Source of the DNA: Firmicutes bacterium ASF500
Lineage (GTDB): Bacteria > Bacillota > Clostridia > Oscillospirales > Oscillospiraceae
DNA length: 64,000 bases
Direction of reading: 5' to 3'
Assembly: GCA_000492175.2 (NCBI GenBank)
Contig: CP097573.1
Span: 1,178,001-1,242,000, forward strand
The notes under the pieces are model-generated. The model was given only the letters and a program-made list of their open reading frames with translations, made no database searches and was not told the origin of the DNA. Made by a program: the position numbers and the translations under genes. This document shows, piece by piece, positions 24,729 through 33,369 of the stretch. Numbering within the stretch: the first letter of the stretch is position 1; each line of letters opens with the position of its first letter.

Positions 24729-25378
24729 GTAACATCACCGAAATCAACAAGGATACCTTCTGGACACTGATCGCCCAGGCGAAGGAGCATCCGGGCGGCC
24801 CCAGCGAGTGGTTAATGGAACAATTAGTGGATTTGGGGCCGGAACAGGCGAAAAAGTTCGATGACATCGCCTGCGCCTACACCAGCTTGGCCTATCAGTA
24901 CGGCCTATGGACTGCCGCCTCCGTCATGGAGCGCGGTGGCTGCACCGATGACGGCTTCATCGACTTCCGGGGCTGGCTGATCGCCCAAGGCCGGGAGGTG
25001 TACATGGCGGCGCTGAAAGACCCGGACTCCCTGGCGGACGCGCCGGACTATCAGGATCAGCGCTTTGTCTGCCTTCCCCACATGGGGGATCGCGCCTACG
25101 AGGAACTCACAGGCCGGGAGATATACGAGGAGTTTGACCCGGCGCGGTATGACGCGCTGAAAGCGGAATTGAAGAAGGATATCATGTACGGCGATGGGAT
25201 CGGGTATCCCTATGACGCCACCGATGTTCCCGCCTACCTGCCCCGCCTGTGTCAGAGGTATATGCCGGAAGGGGTAAACATCGGCGCTTGGAATGGTAAC
25301 AGTCTGGAGATCCGAGCGGCCCGTGCCACCGCGCAAAAAAGTAAAAAAATCAAAAAGGATCGAGGTGAATCCAGATGA
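24725..25378 (+). CDS. DUF4240-domain protein
   Basis: The 217-residue protein matches the DUF4240 pattern: an N-terminal FWTLIAQAKEHP, the Leu/Tyr/Trp helix LAYQYGLWTAASVMERGGC, and FIDFRGWLIAQGREVYMAAL. The biochemical role of this family is unknown. It ends in KKDRGESR and its stop overlaps the ParM start, so the two are coupled. Confidence 0.6.
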   Translation: MSNITEINKDTFWTLIAQAKEHPGGPSEWLMEQLVDLGPEQAKKFDDIACAYTSLAYQYGLWTAASVMERGGCTDDGFIDFRGWLIAQGREVYMAALKDPDSLADAPDYQDQRFVCLPHMGDRAYEELTGREIYEEFDPARYDALKAELKKDIMYGDGIGYPYDATDVPAYLPRLCQRYMPEGVNIGAWNGNSLEIRAARATAQKSKKIKKDRGESR

Positions 25379-26304
25379 GCGAAACGATCACCATTGGGGT
25401 GGATCATGGGTATGCCGCCATGAAAAGCAAAAATTTCTCCTTCCCCACCGGGCTGGTGGGGCACGACCACGAACCCTATACCCAGCAGGATGTGCTGGAG
25501 TACGGCGGCAAATTCTATGTGGTGGGCAGCGGACGGCAGCCGCTCCAGAAGGACAAAACGGCCACGGAGGACTACTATCTCCTGACCCTGGCCGCCATCG
25601 CCAAAGAACTGGCCTTCCGGGGCGCGGAACCCGCCGCCGCCATCCATCTGGCGGCTGGCTTGCCCCTCACCAGCTTCGGGCGGGACAAAGGAAAATTCAA
25701 GAAGTATCTGCTCCGGGACGGACAGCCGGTGTCCTTCCGTTATGAGGGCATCGCCTACACCATCACTATCACCGAGGTGTCCCTGTTCCCCCAGGGCTAC
25801 GCCGCCGTTCTCACCCAGCAGGAACTGTTGGACGAACCCTCCGTCATCGTGGCGGACATCGGGGGCTGGACGGTAGATCTGATGCGGCTGGACAACCGCA
25901 TCCCCAACGCCGCCACCTGCCGGAGCCTGGAGCTGGGCATGATCCGCTGTCTGGACGAGATCGCGGAGCAGATCCGCCGCAGGCTGGGCCTGTCCATGAC
26001 GGCGGCGCAGATCGAGAGCTGCCTCCGGGGTGAGTCCGGCAGCGCCAGCGAACCGGCCAGGGAGATCATCCACCGGGAGGCCGGGGCCTACGTCCGCCGC
26101 CTGCTGTCCGCCATCACCGAGAGCGGACTGGACGCCCGCGCCATGCCCGCCGTCTTCCTGGGCGGCGGGGCGGCGCTCCTGAAGCGCCATGTGTCGGCCA
26201 CAGACGGCCTTTGCCGGCCTCTTATCCTGGATGACGTATGCCTGAACGCCAAGGGCTACGAAAGGCTGGTTGGGCAAATTTTGGGGCGTGTCGGCAATGG
26301 CTGA
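25375..26304 (+). CDS. parM: ParM/StbA-like actin-fold partition ATPase
   Basis: A 309-residue actin-like protein with the nucleotide-binding segments ITIGVDHGYAAMKSK (phosphate 1), VIVADIGGWTVDLM (phosphate 2) and AVFLGGGAALLKRH (adenosine). ParM polymers push sister copies of a replicon apart. The next gene looks like the ParR adaptor, overlapping its stop, so the element probably replicates and segregates as a circle at least briefly. Confidence 0.82.
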   Translation: MSETITIGVDHGYAAMKSKNFSFPTGLVGHDHEPYTQQDVLEYGGKFYVVGSGRQPLQKDKTATEDYYLLTLAAIAKELAFRGAEPAAAIHLAAGLPLTSFGRDKGKFKKYLLRDGQPVSFRYEGIAYTITITEVSLFPQGYAAVLTQQELLDEPSVIVADIGGWTVDLMRLDNRIPNAATCRSLELGMIRCLDEIAEQIRRRLGLSMTAAQIESCLRGESGSASEPAREIIHREAGAYVRRLLSAITESGLDARAMPAVFLGGGAALLKRHVSATDGLCRPLILDDVCLNAKGYERLVGQILGRVGNG

Positions 26305-26617
26305 AAAGCGGCGGGTGAACCTCTCGCTCAACCTGTCCGCGCCCCATCAGCGGGAGGCGTGGGGCATCATCCGCGCCATTCCCGCGGGGCAGCGGACGGA
26401 CGCCGTGTGCCGGATGATCTGCAAGGGGCATAAACGGGACGAACTGCTGAACGGCATCCGCACGGTTATCCGGGAGGAACTGCGCGGTGTGGAATTTATC
26501 TCAGCAAAAGAAATAACAGAGCAGCCGCAGGCCGGGGACGTGGATGACAGCGTCCTCGGCTTTCTGCTGGGGCTGCAGAAGGAAGGAGATGACGAACCAT
26601 CTGATCCGCTATTTTGA
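26297..26617 (+). CDS. ParR-like partition adaptor
   Basis: A 106-residue protein starting MAEKRRVNLSLNLSAPHQRE, a ribbon-helix-helix-type N-terminus like plasmid ParR proteins, with an acidic C-terminal end that could contact ParM. Position directly after and overlapping parM supports the role. The start at ATG 26297 lies inside the parM end. Confidence 0.6.
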   Translation: MAEKRRVNLSLNLSAPHQREAWGIIRAIPAGQRTDAVCRMICKGHKRDELLNGIRTVIREELRGVEFISAKEITEQPQAGDVDDSVLGFLLGLQKEGDDEPSDPLF

Positions 26618-27857
26618 TATGTTCGCGGGCATCGGCGGTTTCCGGGCCGGACTGACCCGCGCGGGCGGTTTCCAGTGTGTCGGCCATTGTGAGATCGACA
26701 AGTACGCCGACGCCAGCTACCGCGCCATCCACGATATTGGGAAGGAGGAGAAATACTATCCCGACGCCAGAGAAATCGACCCCGGCGACCTGCCCCCCTT
26801 TGACCTCCTGTGCGGAGGGTTCCCCTGCCAGGCGTTTTCTAACGCTGGCAAAAGAAAAGGATTCGATGACGCCAGAGGCACTCTCTTCTTTGAGATTGCC
26901 AGACTGGCTAAAGCCCGGAGACCTGCGTACCTGCTGCTTGAAAATGTTCCCGGCCTGCTCACGCATGACCAAGGGAGGACGTTTGCTGTCATCCTCTCCG
27001 CGCTGGATGAGCTGGGGTATCATGTCGAGTGGTCAGTGCTTAACAGCGCCAATTTCCACGTCCCCCAATCGCGGAAGCGGGTGTTCCTTATCTGCTATCT
27101 TGATCCCCGATGCGCCGGAAAAATACTTCCTGTCTTCGGAACAGACGCGAAAGCTCTTGTTCAAGTCCTCGGAGGGCCGCAGGGATCGAGAGTCTATGAC
27201 CCGGACGGGGTAGCCTGTACCCAGACCTCCGGCGCCGGCGGTATGGGCGGCAAAACAGGGCTGTATTTCGTAGGCTTCAACCGCAGGCAGGGGATCGTTG
27301 GGGAACGGGACACCGCCCTGGCGCTCAATGCCAGCGATTTCCGGGGTATCGACCGCAACCAGACCCAGAACGCGGTGTTCGTGGATCTGAGTGTGGGCTG
27401 CCCGGAACGGACCGATGCCGCCCGGTGCCTCACGGCCCGGTATGCACAGGCCACCCTTTCCAACCACCGGGCGGAACGCTCCGGGGTGCTGCTGATCAAG
27501 GAGGCCACCAAGCGGGGCTACAAAGAGGCCAGCCCCGGCGACACTGTGGATCTGGGCTACGCCGGGAGTAATACCCGCCGGGGCCGTGTGGGCCACGACA
27601 TCGCCCACACCCTGGAGACCAGCAGCATCCAGGGTATTGTGGAGCATGGCGGGCGCATCCGCCGCCTGATGCCCAGGGAGTGCCTCCGCCTCCAGGGCTT
27701 CGAGGAGGAGCAGATCGACCGCCTGCTGGCCATCACCTCAGACGCCCAAGCGTATAAACAGGCGGGCAACAGCGTCACGGTCAATGTGATCGAGGCCATT
27801 GGCCGCCGCATCCGTGCGGTGGACGAGCAGCTCAAAAAGGAGGACTCTGCCGCATGA
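26589..27857 (+). CDS. DNA (cytosine-5) methyltransferase
   Basis: About 422 residues with the C5-methyltransferase motifs in order: FDMFAGIGGFRAGL (SAM binding), GGFPCQAFS (catalytic Cys near 78), LLENVPGLL (ENV) and PQSRKRVFLI. A target-recognition region follows, then the C-terminal RECLRLQGF and AGNSVTVNV. All catalytic residues are present. There is no restriction gene beside it, so it is probably an orphan enzyme shielding transferred DNA. The start is uncertain: ATG 26589 directly follows AAGGAG with no spacing, and the earlier in-frame ATG 26544 lies in the previous gene. Confidence 0.9.
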   Translation: MTNHLIRYFDMFAGIGGFRAGLTRAGGFQCVGHCEIDKYADASYRAIHDIGKEEKYYPDAREIDPGDLPPFDLLCGGFPCQAFSNAGKRKGFDDARGTLFFEIARLAKARRPAYLLLENVPGLLTHDQGRTFAVILSALDELGYHVEWSVLNSANFHVPQSRKRVFLICYLDPRCAGKILPVFGTDAKALVQVLGGPQGSRVYDPDGVACTQTSGAGGMGGKTGLYFVGFNRRQGIVGERDTALALNASDFRGIDRNQTQNAVFVDLSVGCPERTDAARCLTARYAQATLSNHRAERSGVLLIKEATKRGYKEASPGDTVDLGYAGSNTRRGRVGHDIAHTLETSSIQGIVEHGGRIRRLMPRECLRLQGFEEEQIDRLLAITSDAQAYKQAGNSVTVNVIEAIGRRIRAVDEQLKKEDSAA

Positions 27858-28837
27858 GCGAGATCGGCATCAAAGACCAATGCTTCGGTGTGGAGGTTGA
27901 GATGACCGGCATCACCCGCAGATGGGCCGCGGAAGCGCTGGCTGAATATTTTGGGACAACGCCCCAATACCTTGGGACCTATTACGATACCTGGGGCGTG
28001 ACCGACCCGGAGGGCAAGGTGTGGAAGCTGATGAGCGACAGCAGCATCAGCCCGGAGCGAAAGACCGATGATGGATATGAGTCGCTCTCCAAAGAAGATA
28101 CGGCGGGCAGAGAGCGGCAGGTGGAGATGGTCACCCCCAAGCTCACCTACGCCGAACTGCCCAAGCTCCAGGAATGTGTGCGCCGGGTAAAGAAAGCCGG
28201 CGCCAAAGTGAATAGATCCTGCGGCATCCACGTCCATGTGGACGCCTCCAACCACAACCGCCAGAGCCTGAAGAACCTGATCGGCATTATGTATTCCAAG
28301 GAAGATATTTTGTTCAAGGCTTTGCAAGTGAACGAGAACAGGGCGGCACGCTGGTGCAAGAAGGTGCGGGAACCCATGCTGTGCGAGGCCCGGAAGCTGT
28401 CCTCAGACGAAACAAAAGACCTTACTGATCTGGAACAGATCTGGTATGAAGGGGATGTGGCAAGAGGGGAGCATTATAACAAGACGCGCTACTACGCATT
28501 GAATCTGCACTCTGTTTTTTACCGCGGCACCGTGGAATGGCGGTGCTTTAATTCTACCCTCCACGCCGGGAAGGTGGCCGCCTATGTGAACCTGTGCCTC
28601 GCCATCTCCGCCCAGGCCATCGCCCAGCGCAGCACCGTCATGCGCAAGACCCACAGTGAGAACGAGCTGTTTACCTTCCGGGTCTGGCTGGTGCGGCTGG
28701 GCCTCAACGGAGACGAGTTCAAGCACACCCGTGACCACCTTTTAGCCCACCTTGAAGGTGACCGCGCGTGGCGCCACGATAAGGACAGCTACGAGGTCAA
28801 CAGAAAGAAAAAACGCAATCGAGAAGCAGAGAGGTAA
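27854..28837 (+). CDS. Amidoligase (glutamine-synthetase-like fold, Amidoligase_2 type)
   Basis: A 327-residue protein matching the mobile-element amidoligases predicted by comparative genomics to form amide or peptide bonds with ATP. The N-terminal FGVEVEMTGITRR carries the Glu metal ligands; RSCGIHVHVDAS is the conserved GxHVHV strand; RYYALNLHSVF and TVEWRCFNSTLHAGKV supply the conserved Arg/Glu segment. It overlaps the methyltransferase by 4 bases. A gamma-glutamylcyclotransferase lies two genes downstream, the partner expected for this family. The substrate is unknown. It ends KKKRNREAER. Confidence 0.8.
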   Translation: MSEIGIKDQCFGVEVEMTGITRRWAAEALAEYFGTTPQYLGTYYDTWGVTDPEGKVWKLMSDSSISPERKTDDGYESLSKEDTAGRERQVEMVTPKLTYAELPKLQECVRRVKKAGAKVNRSCGIHVHVDASNHNRQSLKNLIGIMYSKEDILFKALQVNENRAARWCKKVREPMLCEARKLSSDETKDLTDLEQIWYEGDVARGEHYNKTRYYALNLHSVFYRGTVEWRCFNSTLHAGKVAAYVNLCLAISAQAIAQRSTVMRKTHSENELFTFRVWLVRLGLNGDEFKHTRDHLLAHLEGDRAWRHDKDSYEVNRKKKRNREAER

Positions 28838-28843
28838 CACATT

Positions 28844-29092
28844 ATGAAAATTCTTATTGACGAGCGCACCTATGAGGGCAGCGCCACGGAGATCATGGAA
28901 CAGCTCCGCCAGCAGACCTTCGACCCCACCGAGTACCCGGACACCGAAAGCTACATTTTCCAGCTTCGGAGCAACTTCATCCGGGCCACCGGCCTGGACT
29001 GCCCCCTGCCGGACTCCGGCGTGGAGGGGCAGGCCCGGACTATGTTCTCCCATCTGGCCAAGGCCGGGGCGCTGACGATTCTGGAGGAATGA
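28844..29092 (+). CDS. Small protein between amidoligase and cyclotransferase
   Basis: An 82-residue acidic protein (MKILIDERTYEGSATEIMEQL, then EYPDTESYIFQLRSNF) with no recognised family. It sits between two enzymes that make and cut amide bonds. It could be their substrate, but nothing in the sequence proves it. AGAGAGG precedes the ATG. Confidence 0.5.
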   Translation: MKILIDERTYEGSATEIMEQLRQQTFDPTEYPDTESYIFQLRSNFIRATGLDCPLPDSGVEGQARTMFSHLAKAGALTILEE

Positions 29093-29094
29093 CA

Positions 29095-29613
29095 ATGGAA
29101 AATACACTGTATTTCGCCTACGGCAGCAACATCAACCTGGGGCAGATGGAGTATCGCTGCCCGGACGCCTCGGTGGTAGGGCCGGTGATGCTGGAGGGCT
29201 GGGAACTTCTGTTCCGCAGGGGCGGTTTCGCCACCATCGCCCCCAAGGAGGGCGCACAGGTCCAGGGCCTGCTGTGGAGCATCACGCAGTCGTGTGAACG
29301 CTCCCTGGATCGCTATGAGGGCTATCCCCGCTTCTATGACAAAAGGATGGTGACCGTCCGGGACAGCGAGGGCCGCTCCCTGTCTGTTATGGCTTACATC
29401 ATGGACGAGCGGTTCCGGGAGCCGATGCTGCCCACCGACAGCTACTACAACAGCATCCTGGAGGGCTACCGGCAGAATGGCCTGCCCACCGCCGAGCTGA
29501 AAAAGGCGTGGGATCACGCTGTGCGGGAGGTGCATCAGGAAACGGAGCGGATCAACGCCATCGCCACTGGCCGTGCCAAGCTGCCAAAGCGGCGGGGTGG
29601 CCATGACCGCTGA
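29095..29613 (+). CDS. Gamma-glutamylcyclotransferase (GGCT/AIG2-like)
   Basis: A 172-residue protein with the family signature near the start, LYFAYGSNINLGQM, the loop RCPDASVVGPVMLEGW, and the catalytic Glu expected in the LDRYEGYPRFY segment. GGCT enzymes release 5-oxoproline from gamma-glutamyl peptides or amines. It starts at ATG 29095 after GGAGG. With the amidoligase it forms a make-and-break pair. Confidence 0.82.
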   Translation: MENTLYFAYGSNINLGQMEYRCPDASVVGPVMLEGWELLFRRGGFATIAPKEGAQVQGLLWSITQSCERSLDRYEGYPRFYDKRMVTVRDSEGRSLSVMAYIMDERFREPMLPTDSYYNSILEGYRQNGLPTAELKKAWDHAVREVHQETERINAIATGRAKLPKRRGGHDR

Positions 29614-29639
29614 CATTATGCTACACGGGGAGGGACGCT

Positions 29640-30047
29640 ATGTCCAGCAAAATAATCTCACTGGCCGGTGAGGTGCATATCTCCACCGGCAATGTTTACA
29701 CCACTGTGGACGCACTGGAGGCAATGAAGGTCATTGGAATCGCCTATGGTCTCTATAACCACGCCGAGGAGTTTCGGGGACAGCGCGTTATGCTGGACGA
29801 GGGCGGGGATCACCCCGCCCTCGTTGTGCAGGAGGACATCAGCCGCCACGGGAGTCCCCTGTGGGAGACGATCCGCACCCTGACAGACGATCCCCAGCAG
29901 ATCCAGCGGTATCTGGCCTTCCGTGACACACTGAAGATGATGCGGGAGATGGATCGGGAGCAAGAACGCCAGCCAGAGGTGGAGCCGCGGCAGAGCGGCC
30001 CCGCTGTTCGGAATACGAAGAAAAGAGGAAAGCCCCATGAGCGGTAA
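29640..30047 (+). CDS. Element protein of unknown function
   Basis: A 135-residue protein with the N-terminal MSSKIISLAGEVHISTGNVY and a middle helix rich in Arg/Met. No motif recognised. Its tail KKRGKPHER overlaps the start of the next gene by 11 bases. GGGAGGG lies upstream of the ATG. Confidence 0.45.
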   Translation: MSSKIISLAGEVHISTGNVYTTVDALEAMKVIGIAYGLYNHAEEFRGQRVMLDEGGDHPALVVQEDISRHGSPLWETIRTLTDDPQQIQRYLAFRDTLKMMREMDREQERQPEVEPRQSGPAVRNTKKRGKPHER

Positions 30048-30441
30048 ACTCAAAGTCCTGGTCGTGGAGCCGATGAAGCCCTGCCGCGTCCAAGAGATCC
30101 CCGACACACTGGAGGCTATGCAGCAGACAGTCGGCGGCGACATTGAAGCCATCACATCCATTCGAAATGGTTCGGCGGTGGTCTGCAACGAGATGGGGAA
30201 ACTTCTGGGCCTGCCCTATAACCGTCCGCTGCTGGATGAAAGCGGGCTGCTACCGCTGGATATCCTCCACGGCACGTTTTTTATCGCTGGGATGAGCGGG
30301 GAGCATTTCGTCTCGTTGACGGAGGAACAGATCCAGCGGTACAAGGATCTTTATGACAACGTCATGGCCTTGACGGCGGAGGCGCCTGCGCCGCAGGAGG
30401 ATCGTCCGAACAAGAAGAAAAAAGCCGCCCCTGAGAGGTGA
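30037..30441 (+). CDS. DUF3846-domain protein
   Basis: A 134-residue protein with the DUF3846 pattern: LKVLVVEPMKPCRVQEI, then LEAMQQTVGGDIEAI and AVVCNEMGKLLGLPYNR, followed by DILHGTFFIAGM. Members are found in phages and conjugative elements and have no known activity. It ends NKKKKAAPER, although here no gene start overlaps the tail. Confidence 0.65.
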   Translation: MSGKLKVLVVEPMKPCRVQEIPDTLEAMQQTVGGDIEAITSIRNGSAVVCNEMGKLLGLPYNRPLLDESGLLPLDILHGTFFIAGMSGEHFVSLTEEQIQRYKDLYDNVMALTAEAPAPQEDRPNKKKKAAPER

Positions 30442-30473
30442 ACACACGCCTGTGGGGGCAAAGGAGGCGCCTT

Positions 30474-30836
30474 ATGCCCAACTATGACCTGTCCAACCCC
30501 GGCGCTATCTCCGCCGCTGCGGAGCTGGCCTGTGCCCGCGCCACCCAGGAGCCGGACCAGGACAGCTATAACGCCGCATGGCTCCACGGCTACGCCAGCG
30601 CGCTGGCCAATGTGGCCGACGCGCTGGAACCCCGGCAGGAACTGATAGAGGCCATCATCGGCTACATGGGAGAGCAGCACGACAGCGCCGAGCTGTATGA
30701 CATTCTCCATGAAGCGCTGGCAATGTCCGACCAGGACATCCTGTCCCTGGGCTTCGATTTGCCCCAGTGCCGGGAACAGCTCCGGCGCGAAACATCTGAA
30801 CAAAAGAAGAAAAGGGGGAACCACTATGAAAGATAA
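30474..30836 (+). CDS. Small element protein of unknown function
   Basis: A 120-residue helical protein (AISAAAELACARATQEP, ELIEAIIGYMGEQHDSAEL). ATG 30474 has AAAGGAGG 7 bases upstream. Its tail EQKKKRGNHYER overlaps the metK start by 11 bases, and the metK ribosome site is encoded in these codons. Confidence 0.5.
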   Translation: MPNYDLSNPGAISAAAELACARATQEPDQDSYNAAWLHGYASALANVADALEPRQELIEAIIGYMGEQHDSAELYDILHEALAMSDQDILSLGFDLPQCREQLRRETSEQKKKRGNHYER

Positions 30837-31977
30837 CTGTATCCTGACCGCCGAGTCGGTCACCGAGGGCCACCCGGACAAGCTGTGCGACACCATCGCG
30901 GACAGCGTCCTGGACGCCTGTTTACAGAACGACTCCGCCGCCCGTGTGGCCTGCGAGGTCATGGCCACCGCGGGGAAGATCATCGTGGCCGGGGAGATCA
31001 CCGCCAAGGAGCTGCCGGACATCCCCTCTATCGTCTGCCGGACTGTGCGGGAGGCGGGCTACGGTGGCAGCGACTATGAGGTGGAGACCGTCACCCACGA
31101 CCAGAGCGGCGATATCGCCGGCGCTGTGGAGGGTAATCCCAAGATGGGCGCCGGCGACCAGGGCATCATGTACGGCTATGCCTGCGGGGAGACAGCGGAA
31201 CTGCTGCCCCTGCCTGTGGTGCTGGCTCACCGGCTGACGCTGCTGCTCACCAATACCCGCAGGATGGGGATCATCCAGGGCCTGGGGCCGGACGGCAAAG
31301 CCCAGGTGTCCGTGGAGTACCAGAACGGCAAGCCCCACCGGATTGCCGCCGTGGTAGTCTCCTGCCAGCATGACGCGGACAAGGACATGGACGAGCTGCG
31401 CCGGGAGATCATCCGGCACGTCATCGTCCCCGCCCTGCGGGATCTGTACCCCGACCATGAAACGGAAGCGTTCGTTAATCCCTCCGGGCGGTTCGTGCTG
31501 GGCGGCTTTGAGGCGGACACCGGCCTGACGGGCCGGAAGCTGATGGCGGACACCTACGGCGGGCTGGCCCCCCATGGCGGCGGGGCGCTGTCCGGCAAGG
31601 ACGGGAGCAAGGTGGACCGCAGCGGGGCCTACATGGCCCGGTACATCGCCAAGAACCTCGTGGCCGCTGGGCTGGCGGAACGCTGCACTGTCAGCCTCGC
31701 CTACGCCATCGGCAGGGCCGAGCCGGTGGCCGTGGACATCGATGCCCACCAGACCGGGAAGTACCCGGAAGCTGTGCTGGAGCGGGCCGTCCGGGCTGTG
31801 TTTGACCTGACGCCCGCCGGGATGATCTCCGCCTTGGGGCTGAACCGGCCCATCTTTGCCCGGTTCTGCAACTACGGCCACTTCACCCATCAGGACGCCC
31901 CCTGGGAGCAGTGCGACAGGACGGAGGCACTGTCCGAGTCCTGTCAGATGGCGGCGGCTGGGGCGTTTACCCGGTGA
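30826..31977 (+). CDS. metK: S-adenosylmethionine synthetase carried by the element
   Basis: A full-length (383-residue) enzyme that makes SAM from methionine and ATP. All signature segments are present: TAESVTEGHPDKLCD, THDQSGDIAGAV (the usual DQSPDIA with Gly for Pro), the hexapeptide GAGDQG, and GGGALSGKDGSKVDRSGAY for phosphate and metal binding. Host cells already have metK, so a second copy inside a conjugative operon between unknown genes and a PAPS-reductase-like gene is unusual. It may supply SAM to the two DNA methyltransferases of the element. The stop overlaps the next GTG. Confidence 0.93.
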   Translation: MKDNCILTAESVTEGHPDKLCDTIADSVLDACLQNDSAARVACEVMATAGKIIVAGEITAKELPDIPSIVCRTVREAGYGGSDYEVETVTHDQSGDIAGAVEGNPKMGAGDQGIMYGYACGETAELLPLPVVLAHRLTLLLTNTRRMGIIQGLGPDGKAQVSVEYQNGKPHRIAAVVVSCQHDADKDMDELRREIIRHVIVPALRDLYPDHETEAFVNPSGRFVLGGFEADTGLTGRKLMADTYGGLAPHGGGALSGKDGSKVDRSGAYMARYIAKNLVAAGLAERCTVSLAYAIGRAEPVAVDIDAHQTGKYPEAVLERAVRAVFDLTPAGMISALGLNRPIFARFCNYGHFTHQDAPWEQCDRTEALSESCQMAAAGAFTR

Positions 31978-32720
31978 AGGAGAAGCACATCGCCTCAGTG
32001 AGCTTCGGGAAAGACTCGCTGGCCACCCTTTTGCTGGCGAAAGAGCATGGTGAGCCGCTGGATGAGGCGGTCTACTGCGAAGTAATGTTCGACAAGGATA
32101 TCTCCGGCGAGGTGCCGGAGCATCGGGATTTCATCTACGGCACAGCGTTACCCGCGCTGGAGCGGATGGGGATAAAAATAATCGTCCTCCGCTCGGAAAA
32201 GACCTATGTGGATCTGTTTACCGGGCGGGTCACCCGCGGCCCGAAAAAGGGCATGGTGCGCTCCTTCCCCATCTGTGGGAAGTGCGCCGTCCAGCGGGAC
32301 TGCAAGGTCAGGCCCATTGAGCGGTACCAAAAAAGCCTGCCAGCCGATGTTGTCCAATATGTTGGTATCGCCCAGGACGAGCAGGAACGGCTGCTGCGGC
32401 TGGAGGGCGGCAGGCAGGTATCCCTGCTGGCAAAATACAATTTCACAGAACAGGACGCATGGCAGCTCTGCGAGAAAGCAGGGCTGCTTTCTCCTGTCTA
32501 CGCCTTCACCGACCGGGGCGGCTGCTGGTTCTGCCCCAACGCCAAGCGGGCGGAGCTGCGCCATCTCTACGACCACCACCCGGATCTGTGGGCCAGGATG
32601 CTGGCATTGCAGGCCATCCCCGGCAAGACAACAGAGAAGTTCAACCGTACCCAGAAATTCTCCGACATTGACGCCATATTCCGGCAGGAGGACGAGGATA
32701 CCGCACAGGCGGCGGCATAG
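31974..32720 (+). CDS. PAPS-reductase/ATP-pyrophosphatase-family protein (first copy)
   Basis: A 248-residue enzyme of the adenine-nucleotide alpha-hydrolase group. SFGKDSLATLLLA near residues 10-22 is the PP-loop that binds ATP. FPICGKCAVQRDC and RGGCWFCPNAKR supply Cys pairs that could hold a metal or Fe-S cluster, as in tRNA- or DNA-thiolation enzymes. A real PAPS reductase would be expected with sulfate genes, which are absent, so a nucleic-acid modification role is more likely. It starts at GTG 31974 overlapping the metK stop. Confidence 0.75.
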   Translation: MKEKHIASVSFGKDSLATLLLAKEHGEPLDEAVYCEVMFDKDISGEVPEHRDFIYGTALPALERMGIKIIVLRSEKTYVDLFTGRVTRGPKKGMVRSFPICGKCAVQRDCKVRPIERYQKSLPADVVQYVGIAQDEQERLLRLEGGRQVSLLAKYNFTEQDAWQLCEKAGLLSPVYAFTDRGGCWFCPNAKRAELRHLYDHHPDLWARMLALQAIPGKTTEKFNRTQKFSDIDAIFRQEDEDTAQAAA

Positions 32721-32842
32721 CCGGGAATTGTTGGTATTGCCCGGTTTTCACAGCTTATTCTTGTTAACTTTCGTGAATGGCTTTCTCTCTCCAGTTTGGG
32801 TATCGTTGTGACTGCCAGCAACAAATCGAGAGAAGGTAAACC

Positions 32843-33352
32843 ATGAGCAAATACAAGGAATTTGACTCTCAAATATTTGAGGCCACAAAGATCATGATTG
32901 GTTTTTCCCTGACGGATGGACAGAAAACGGAGCTGCTGAAGATTGCCGGCGAGATCGAGGCCGCCCATCAGGAGGGCAGTCTGAGCGACGATGAGCGCCA
33001 GCAGCTCCTGGACACCATGGCGGACTGCGGGCTGGATCTGTCTGCGGCCCCGGCGAAACCTGATGTGGACGAAGCAAAGCTGCGGGAGCGTCTGGCCCAA
33101 TATATGGAGCTGGAACTTTTTCAAATGGATATCGGGGATTTGATCAGCGACTATCATGCCCAGGGGCTTCCGGTGCCGCCGATGGAACAGCTCCGGGAGG
33201 AGGCTGCCGCCGAAGCCCGGAAATGCTTGGAGGCCATGATGATCTGCGAGGCGAAAGGCCATCTTTGGAAAGAAAAAGACGCTGACCCGGAGAACGGGAC
33301 CAGCACCCTGTCCTGCCGCCGCTGCGGGGCGGAGGAACACCTGCGATGGTGA
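32843..33352 (+). CDS. Element protein with C-terminal zinc ribbon
   Basis: A 169-residue protein, mostly helical and acidic, ending in a small zinc ribbon (MICEAKGHLWKEK and LSCRRCGAEEHL: Cys, His and a Cys pair). The family is not recognised. A 122-base gap with a CCGGG/CCCGG hairpin separates it from the previous gene, so a new transcription unit may start here. Confidence 0.5.
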   Translation: MSKYKEFDSQIFEATKIMIGFSLTDGQKTELLKIAGEIEAAHQEGSLSDDERQQLLDTMADCGLDLSAAPAKPDVDEAKLRERLAQYMELELFQMDIGDLISDYHAQGLPVPPMEQLREEAAAEARKCLEAMMICEAKGHLWKEKDADPENGTSTLSCRRCGAEEHLRW

Positions 33353-33369
33353 AGGGGGGTGAAACCATC

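Noticed and set aside
31974..32720. Phosphorothioate (Dnd) DNA modification system
   Set aside because: The PP-loop protein resembles DndC only in fold; no DndA, DndB, DndD or DndE partner is visible.
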